From an uncultured Gammaproteobacteria bacterium (GTDB lineage Bacteria; Pseudomonadota; Gammaproteobacteria; Steroidobacterales; GCA-2729495): a stretch of DNA of 10,939 nucleotides. The translations under genes were made by a program, and so were the position numbers. This document shows positions 6,239 to 10,939 of the stretch, piece after piece. Position 1 is the first letter of the stretch; the number at the start of each line of letters is the position of its first letter. The notes under the pieces are model-generated. The model worked only from the letters and a program-made list of their open reading frames with translations, ran no database searches and was not told where the DNA came from. The stretch is taken from positions 1-10,939 of the forward strand of contig CALGMY010000273.1 of the NCBI GenBank assembly GCA_937958785.1. The letters run 5' to 3'.

Positions 6239-8722
6239 GTGAAGATGGTTTCGCGCCTGAAGGCGCTCCTACAGGTCCCGCTGATCGTCACTGCAGCCTC
6301 CGTGCTCGCGGCGTGCGGCGGAGGTGCCGGCACCGAGCGCCTGCAGCCGAACGAGGTGGACCCGCCGTCGACCTACACTGGCCCGGCGCCCCAGACGACG
6401 GACATCCAGAACTTCATGAACGCGCTCTGGACCAACGTCCGGGATGGCGGCGTGGCGCGCTGCGCCAGCTGCCACGGCGGCACCCAGGCGCCCCTCTTCG
6501 CCCGCAGCGACGACGTGAACCTCGCCTGGGCCGCGGCCGACCAGCTGGTGAACCGGACCGACCCGGGCACCTCCCTGTTCGTGACCAAGATGGCCGAGGG
6601 CCACAACTGCTGGCTCGGCAGCAACTCCGCCGCGATCCAGGCCTGCGCCACCACGATGCAGACCTGGGTCGAGAACTGGATCGCCGGTTCGGCGAGCGGC
6701 GGCACGAAGCAGATCCAGCTGGTCGCGCCGCCACTGAAGGACGTCGGCCAGAGCCGGAACTTCCCCGCCGACTCGGACGGCTTCGCGAGCACCGTCTACC
6801 CGCTGGTCACGGAATACTGCGCCGGCTGCCACAGCTCGGGCTCCGCGACCCAGCAGTCGCCGTTCTTTGCGGACGAGGACCTGGAGACCGCCTACGCAGC
6901 CGTCAAGACCAAGATCAACCTGGACAACCCGGGCGCGTCCCGGCTGGTCCTCCGCCTGCGCGACGAGTTCCACAACTGCTGGGACAACTGCGCCGCCAAC
7001 GCCCAGGAGATGGAGGACCGGATCAGCGACTTCGCCGGCCTCGTCAGCGTGACGTCCGTGGACCCCGCGCTGGTGATCAGCCGGGCGCTCACCATGTACG
7101 ACGGCACCGTCGCCAGCGGCGGCAGCCGCTACGAGGGCAGCCAGATCGCCATCTGGGAGTTCAAGGAGGGCAGTGGCACGACCGCCTTCGACACGAGCGG
7201 CGTGCAGCCCGCCATCAACCTGACCCTGTCCGGCGACGTGAGCTGGGTGGGCGGCTGGGGCATCAACATCCGCAGCGGCCGGGCCCAGGGCTCGACCACC
7301 GCCAGCCGGAAGCTGCGCGACCTGATCACCGGGACCGGCCAGTACACCATCGAGGCCTGGGCCGCGCCCGCCAACGTAAACCAGGAAGACACCCGCATCG
7401 TCACCTACTCGGCGGGCTCGTCCCTGCGCAACTTCACGATGGGCCAGACGCTGTACAGCTACGACTTCTACAACCGCAGCAGCACGTCCGACGCCAACGG
7501 GGCGCCGCTGCTGCAGACCCTGGACGACGACGAGGATGCCCAGGCGACCCTGCAGCACGTGGTGATGACCTACGACCCGGTCGGCGGCCGGCGGATCTAC
7601 GTTAACGGCGTCCACACGGGCGACATGGATCCCGCCGCGGGCGGCACGCTGGGTGACTGGGACGACACTTTCGCCCTCGTGCTCGGCAACGAGCCGTCGG
7701 GCGACCGACAGTGGCAGGGCGTCCTGCGCCTCGTGGCCATCCACAACCGGGCGATGACGCCCGAGCAGGTCCAGCAGAACTACGACGCCGGCGTGGGCGA
7801 GAAGTTCTTCCTGCTCTTCGACGTCAGCGCGCACAGTGGCGCGGCCGACAGCTACGTGCTCTTCGAGGTCAGCCAGTTCGACAGCTACGCCTACCTGTTC
7901 AACCGGCCGACCTTCGTGAGCCTGGATCCGGACTGGACGCCCGGGAGCCCGATCCCGGTCCGGGGCCTGCGCATCGGCGCCAACGGCGTGGTGGTGCCCG
8001 TCGGCCAGTCCTACCAGAACCTCGACACGGCGGTCAGCGTCGCCAACGGCTACACCGCGGAGTCCGGGCAGGTGCTCTCCAGCCTCGGCGCGGTGATGCC
8101 GCTCGACAAGGGCCCGGACCTGGACGAGTTCTTCCTGTCCTTCGAGGTGCTCGGCAACAGCACCAACGTGGTCACGGAACCGGCGCCGCTCACCCCGCCC
8201 CCGCCGGCGGACAGCGACCCCGTGGCAGACATCGGCGTGAAGACCTTCGACGAGATCAACGCGACGATGGCCGCCGTGACGGGCGTGTCGCCGAACCAGC
8301 CGGCGGTGAAAGCCACCTACGCGCTGGTCCGGCAGCAGCTCCCGGCGGTCACCGACCTCAATGCGGTGCTGGCCTCGCACCAGGTGGGCATCGCCCAGCT
8401 GGCCATCGAGTACTGCAACGCGCTGGTCGAGGACACGGACCTGCGCACGGACCTCTGGGGCGGCTTCAACTTCAGCGGGGCCCCCAGCGCGGTGCTGGAT
8501 ACCGGGCCCGAGCGCGACCAGATCTTCGTGCCGCTGCTCACCCGGGCCATGGGCACGAACCTGCTCAGCCAGCCGGACGAGGCCGCGGTGCGCATGGAGC
8601 TGGACAACCTGACCACCGACCTCGCGGCCTGCGGCGGCGCCTGCCCCCCGGACCGGACGGAGACCATCGTCAAGGCCACGTGCGCCGCCACGCTCGGCAG
8701 CGCCGTGACCCTCGTGCAGTAG
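6239..8722 (+). CDS. di-haem LamG-domain lipoprotein
   Basis: 827 residues. The signal peptide ends in SVLAAC (Cys26) followed by GGG, so it is a lipoprotein. Two related haem modules follow: CASCH at 75-79 with HNCW at 122-125, and CAGCH at 194-198 with HNCW at 245-248, probably an internal duplication. A LamG (concanavalin-like) domain spans about 302-520 (AIWEFKEGSG, IEAWAAP, HVVMTYDP, RIYVNGV and VAIHNRAMTPEQV). A Pro-rich linker (LTPPPPADSDP) leads to a helical C-terminal region of unknown family. LamG domains bind sugars or proteins, so the protein may link a surface ligand to electron transfer; that is inference. GGGAG at 6226-6230 is eight bases before the GTG, which supports this start over the ATG at 6245. 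A REP repeat copy (6251-6273) forms part of the signal peptide. Confidence 0.85.
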   Translation: MKMVSRLKALLQVPLIVTAASVLAACGGGAGTERLQPNEVDPPSTYTGPAPQTTDIQNFMNALWTNVRDGGVARCASCHGGTQAPLFARSDDVNLAWAAADQLVNRTDPGTSLFVTKMAEGHNCWLGSNSAAIQACATTMQTWVENWIAGSASGGTKQIQLVAPPLKDVGQSRNFPADSDGFASTVYPLVTEYCAGCHSSGSATQQSPFFADEDLETAYAAVKTKINLDNPGASRLVLRLRDEFHNCWDNCAANAQEMEDRISDFAGLVSVTSVDPALVISRALTMYDGTVASGGSRYEGSQIAIWEFKEGSGTTAFDTSGVQPAINLTLSGDVSWVGGWGINIRSGRAQGSTTASRKLRDLITGTGQYTIEAWAAPANVNQEDTRIVTYSAGSSLRNFTMGQTLYSYDFYNRSSTSDANGAPLLQTLDDDEDAQATLQHVVMTYDPVGGRRIYVNGVHTGDMDPAAGGTLGDWDDTFALVLGNEPSGDRQWQGVLRLVAIHNRAMTPEQVQQNYDAGVGEKFFLLFDVSAHSGAADSYVLFEVSQFDSYAYLFNRPTFVSLDPDWTPGSPIPVRGLRIGANGVVVPVGQSYQNLDTAVSVANGYTAESGQVLSSLGAVMPLDKGPDLDEFFLSFEVLGNSTNVVTEPAPLTPPPPADSDPVADIGVKTFDEINATMAAVTGVSPNQPAVKATYALVRQQLPAVTDLNAVLASHQVGIAQLAIEYCNALVEDTDLRTDLWGGFNFSGAPSAVLDTGPERDQIFVPLLTRAMGTNLLSQPDEAAVRMELDNLTTDLAACGGACPPDRTETIVKATCAATLGSAVTLVQ
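6251..6273 (-). repeat. single REP element inside the LamG lipoprotein gene
   Basis: Bases 6251-6272 match 26-47 at all 22 positions and match 10400-10421 with one difference. Read on the minus strand it has the GTAG head and the GCGCC/GGCGC hairpin. On the plus strand in the reading frame it encodes SRLKALL, which is the basic n-region and the start of the hydrophobic core of the signal peptide. Confidence 0.85.
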
Positions 8723-8725
8723 GAG
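8721..8725 (+). promoter_or_regulatory. Shine-Dalgarno overlapping the LamG gene stop
   Basis: AGGAG begins inside the TAG stop of the LamG gene (8720-8722) and lies seven bases before the ATG at 8733. This fixes the start of the DUF1501-like gene and points to coupled translation. Confidence 0.8.
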
Positions 8726-8732
8726 CACGACC

Positions 8733-10322
8733 ATGCCACGCAAGATCCGCAACTACTTCGAGCCCCAGCGCCACCCGGACCATCCGCGGCCGGTCACCCG
8801 CCGGCAGCTGATCGCCCAGGGCTTCAGGGCCGGCACGGCGACCGTGATCGGCGGCGGGGTCCTCAGCCTCTTCGCAAACCCGCGGGCGGCCTGGTCGGCC
8901 CTGGCGCCGGACCTGGAGGCGCTGAAGGCCTCCTGTGGCATCGCCACCCAGGGCGCGGGCAAGATCCCCTTCATCTGCTTCGACCTGGCCGGCGGCGCCA
9001 ACATGGCGGGCTCCAACGTGCTGGTGGGCGGCCAGGGCGGGCAGCTCGATTTCCTGTCCACGGCCGGCTACAGCAAGCTCGGGCTGCCGGGTGACATGAT
9101 CCCGCCCGTGGTCGACGCCATCACCCAGCAGGACCACATCGACCAGACCCTAGGGCTCGCCTTCCACAGCGACAGCGCCTTCCTGCGCGGCATGCTCACC
9201 GCCGTGTCGGGTGGCACGGCGGCCAATACCAACGGCTGCGTGATCCCGGCCCGCTCCGAGAACGACACGGGCAACAACCCCCACAACCCCATGTACGGCA
9301 TCGCCCGCGCGGGTGCGGACGGCTCCCTGCTCGGCCTGATCGGCTCGCGCAACTCCGACTCCGGCGGCAACTCCATGGCGCCCGTGATGATGATCAACGC
9401 CGAGGACCGGCCCACCAAGGTGGACCGGCCCAGCGACGTGACCGGCCTCGTGGACACGGGCGCCCTCGTCGGCCTGCTGAACCAGGCCGACGCGGTGAAG
9501 GTGCTGGAGTCGATCCAGCGGGTCAGCGACATGAAGCTGCAGCGGGTGGACACCCGGCTCACGGTCACCCAGGACGACGTGATCAAGGACCTGGTGAACT
9601 GCGGCTACGTGAAGTCGGCCGACATCGCGGACCGCTTCGGCGATCCGTCGAGCCTCAACCCGTCCATCGACCCGGATATCGTGGGACCCACGGGCATCTT
9701 CAGCCAGGCCGAGTACGACAGCAGCGACGAGTTCCGCAAGACGGCCTCCGTGATGAAGCTGGTGATCAACGGCTTCGCGGGTGCCGGTACCATCACCATG
9801 GGCGGCTACGACTACCACGGCGGCCGCCGGGCCGAGGGCGAGGTGAAGGACTTCCGGGCCGGGCGCTGCATGGGCGCCTGCCTCGAGTACGCCGCCCGCG
9901 TCGGCGTGCCGCTGATGCTCTACGTGTTCAGCGACGGCTCCCTGTCCAGCGACGGCACCATCGACAACTCGGTGGACGGCCGCGGCAAGGGCGAGTGGAC
10001 CAGCGACAACCAGTCCACGGCGGCGTCCTTCTTCCTGGTGTACAACCCGGGCGGACGGGCGGTGCTGACGGGCGGCACGCCGGAGCAGCAGGCGCGGCGC
10101 CAGCAGCTGGGCTTCATGCGCAGCGACGCCTCGGTGGAGACCGGGGCGACACCGGCCGCCAACAACGTGAACCTGCTGGTGGAGACGGTGATCCTCAATT
10201 ACCTGGCGCTGCACGGTGAACAGGGCAACTTCGCGGGCCTGTTCCCGGGGCACGGCCTGGGCTCGCCGGCCCTGCGGGACTCGCTGACCGCCTTCGAGCC
10301 GATCGTCAACGGCACGATCTGA
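8733..10322 (+). CDS. Tat-exported DUF1501-like protein
   Basis: 529 residues. The N-terminus has a twin-arginine motif (TRRQLIAQG, Arg23-Arg24) followed by a Gly/Ala-rich hydrophobic stretch, so it should leave the cell folded through the Tat system. The body resembles DUF1501 proteins, relatives of the alkaline phosphatase/sulfatase fold that are often encoded beside planctomycete-type cytochromes: FICFDLAGGANMAGSN near the start, GGYDYHGG near 350, and LMLYVFSDGS near 395, in place of the usual SEFGRT-type motif. The divergence from these motifs makes catalytic activity uncertain. It follows the LamG gene by 10 bases with a strong Shine-Dalgarno and is last in the operon; a REP pair begins two bases after its stop. 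A folded cofactor or partner acquired in the cytoplasm could explain the Tat signal. Confidence 0.75.
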   Translation: MPRKIRNYFEPQRHPDHPRPVTRRQLIAQGFRAGTATVIGGGVLSLFANPRAAWSALAPDLEALKASCGIATQGAGKIPFICFDLAGGANMAGSNVLVGGQGGQLDFLSTAGYSKLGLPGDMIPPVVDAITQQDHIDQTLGLAFHSDSAFLRGMLTAVSGGTAANTNGCVIPARSENDTGNNPHNPMYGIARAGADGSLLGLIGSRNSDSGGNSMAPVMMINAEDRPTKVDRPSDVTGLVDTGALVGLLNQADAVKVLESIQRVSDMKLQRVDTRLTVTQDDVIKDLVNCGYVKSADIADRFGDPSSLNPSIDPDIVGPTGIFSQAEYDSSDEFRKTASVMKLVINGFAGAGTITMGGYDYHGGRRAEGEVKDFRAGRCMGACLEYAARVGVPLMLYVFSDGSLSSDGTIDNSVDGRGKGEWTSDNQSTAASFFLVYNPGGRAVLTGGTPEQQARRQQLGFMRSDASVETGATPAANNVNLLVETVILNYLALHGEQGNFAGLFPGHGLGSPALRDSLTAFEPIVNGTI

Positions 10323-10324
10323 TT

Positions 10325-10425
10325 CCCCGTAGGAGCGCCTTGAGGCGCGACCGGGGGTTGCCCGGCATGAGCGTACTCGCGACCGAGGGCAACCCCCGGT
10401 CGCGCCTCAAGGCGCTCCTACGGGG
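10325..10425. repeat. REP pair (BIME-like) with 39-bp perfect inverted arms
   Basis: 10325-10363 is the exact reverse complement of 10387-10425, around a 23-base centre. Each arm holds a full REP unit (10329-10350 plus, 10400-10421 minus) with GTAG head and hairpin, and the symmetry extends beyond the unit on both sides. It starts two bases after the DUF1501-like stop. There is no T-run, so it is a REP element and a possible mRNA 3' stabiliser rather than a plain intrinsic terminator. Confidence 0.93.
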
Positions 10426-10436
10426 ACAGCGGCCGA

Positions 10437-10445
10437 TGCCATAAT
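10437..10445 (+). promoter_or_regulatory. extended -10 promoter, likely leaderless start
   Basis: TGC followed by CATAAT (10440-10445) fits an extended -10 box. The ATG begins at 10453, seven bases after the hexamer, about where transcription would start. No Shine-Dalgarno is present. The -35 position would fall on the end of the REP arm and shows no consensus. Confidence 0.5.
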
Positions 10446-10452
10446 CCGCGGC

Positions 10453-10904
10453 ATGGCCGATCACGCCCTCACCGCGCTCCTCGCCTGCCCCCGCTGCGAG
10501 GTCAGCGTCCGTCGCTTCCCGGACGGCAGCTACGGCTGCAGCGGCTGCGGGCTCAAGTTCCCGTCCCTCGATGGCGTGCCCTGCCTGTTCGCGGAACCGG
10601 CGGCGATCCTCGCCGAGTGGCGGCAGCGGCTGAAGTTCGCGATCGGGAAGCTCACCCACGACGCCGCCGGGCTCCAGCAGGAGCTGCAGAACCCGCGGTT
10701 GCGGCCCCTCACCCGGGAGCGGCTCACGCTGCTCAACCAGGCGTTCCTCGACCAGGCCCGGCGCCTCGCCGAGCTGCTGGCCCCGCTGGCCCTGCAGGGC
10801 TCCCAGCCGGCGGTCGCCACCCACCTGGCGCTCCAGACCCGGCTGCCGACGGACCAGGGCCTGACCACCTATTACGCCAACATCCACCGGGACTGGGCCT
10901 GGGG
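10453..10904 (+). CDS. zinc-ribbon protein, N-terminus of a probable SAM methyltransferase (cut at contig end)
   Basis: About 150 genuine residues, with no stop before the adapter. A four-cysteine zinc ribbon (Cys12, Cys15, Cys29, Cys32; CPRC and CSGC) of the Trm112-like kind is followed by a helical segment (about 55-120) and the motif YYANIHRDWAWG. From memory this motif occurs just before the methyltransferase core in a family of Trm112-like/class I SAM methyltransferase proteins, so the missing part is probably the catalytic domain. It is separated from the cytochrome cluster by the REP pair and has its own promoter-like sequence, so it is likely an unrelated gene. Residues encoded after 10904 are adapter. 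Confidence 0.65.
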
Positions 10905-10939
10905 CTGTCTCTTATACACATCTGACGCTGCCGACGAAG
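10905..10939 (+). other. Nextera/Tn5 adapter contamination
   Basis: 10905-10923 is CTGTCTCTTATACACATCT, the Tn5 mosaic end. It is followed directly by GACGCTGCCGACGA (10924-10937), the rest of the Nextera read 1 adapter in reverse complement; the last two bases would be the start of the index. It is an untrimmed library artefact, not genome. Confidence 0.98.

Noticed and set aside
6269..8752. Long minus-strand open frame opposite the LamG gene
   Set aside because: Low-complexity antisense shadow with no recognisable motif. The same holds for the minus frames at 4930-5919 and 9150-10253.
10325..10425. Classic rho-independent terminator
   Set aside because: The hairpin is strong but has no following T-run; the GTAG heads identify it as a REP pair.
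1..10904. CRISPR array, tRNA or rRNA genes, insertion sequence
   Set aside because: I saw no regularly spaced direct repeats, no cloverleaf-like or rRNA sequence, and no transposase.

Overview
This is a high-GC, densely coding fragment that looks like a metagenomic or draft contig from a gammaproteobacterium. The taxonomic guess rests on GTAG-headed REP hairpins, a repeat type known from Pseudomonas, Xanthomonas and Stenotrophomonas relatives, and on the overall gene style. No rRNA, tRNA or single-copy marker is present, so it stays tentative. The last 35 bases are Nextera/Tn5 adapter rather than genome, so biological sequence stops near 10904.

The window holds one divergent gene cluster bounded by REP elements. 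The leftward unit runs from about 4844 down to 65. In order of transcription it encodes a large di-haem lipoprotein with the layout of the hydrazine synthase alpha subunit (beta-propeller, then two CxxCH regions), an SH3 plus beta-barrel protein, a second outer-membrane barrel-like protein, a TlpA-type thioredoxin and a small DUF4266 lipoprotein. The rightward unit runs from about 5065 to 10322. It encodes a mono-haem protein resembling DUF1588/DUF1585 planctomycete-type cytochromes, a di-haem LamG lipoprotein and a Tat-exported DUF1501-like protein. Gene spacing is very tight in both units, with overlaps or short gaps and Shine-Dalgarno sequences overlapping stop codons, which suggests two operons fired from the 4845-5064 region.

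All eight cluster products carry an export signal or lipobox. Three of them together carry five c-type haem motifs, and TlpA could reduce the haem-binding cysteines. The simplest reading is a cell-envelope redox system built from periplasmic and outer-membrane cytochromes. Its substrate cannot be told from the sequence. There is no beta or gamma hydrazine synthase subunit, so anammox chemistry is not implied.

REP hairpins lie just past the end of both operons (1-47 and 10325-10425). A third copy lies inside the coding sequence of the LamG lipoprotein, where it forms part of the signal peptide. To the right of the second REP element a separate gene begins, a zinc-ribbon protein that looks like the N-terminus of a SAM methyltransferase. 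It has an extended -10 promoter so close to its ATG that the mRNA may be leaderless, and it is cut off by the adapter.
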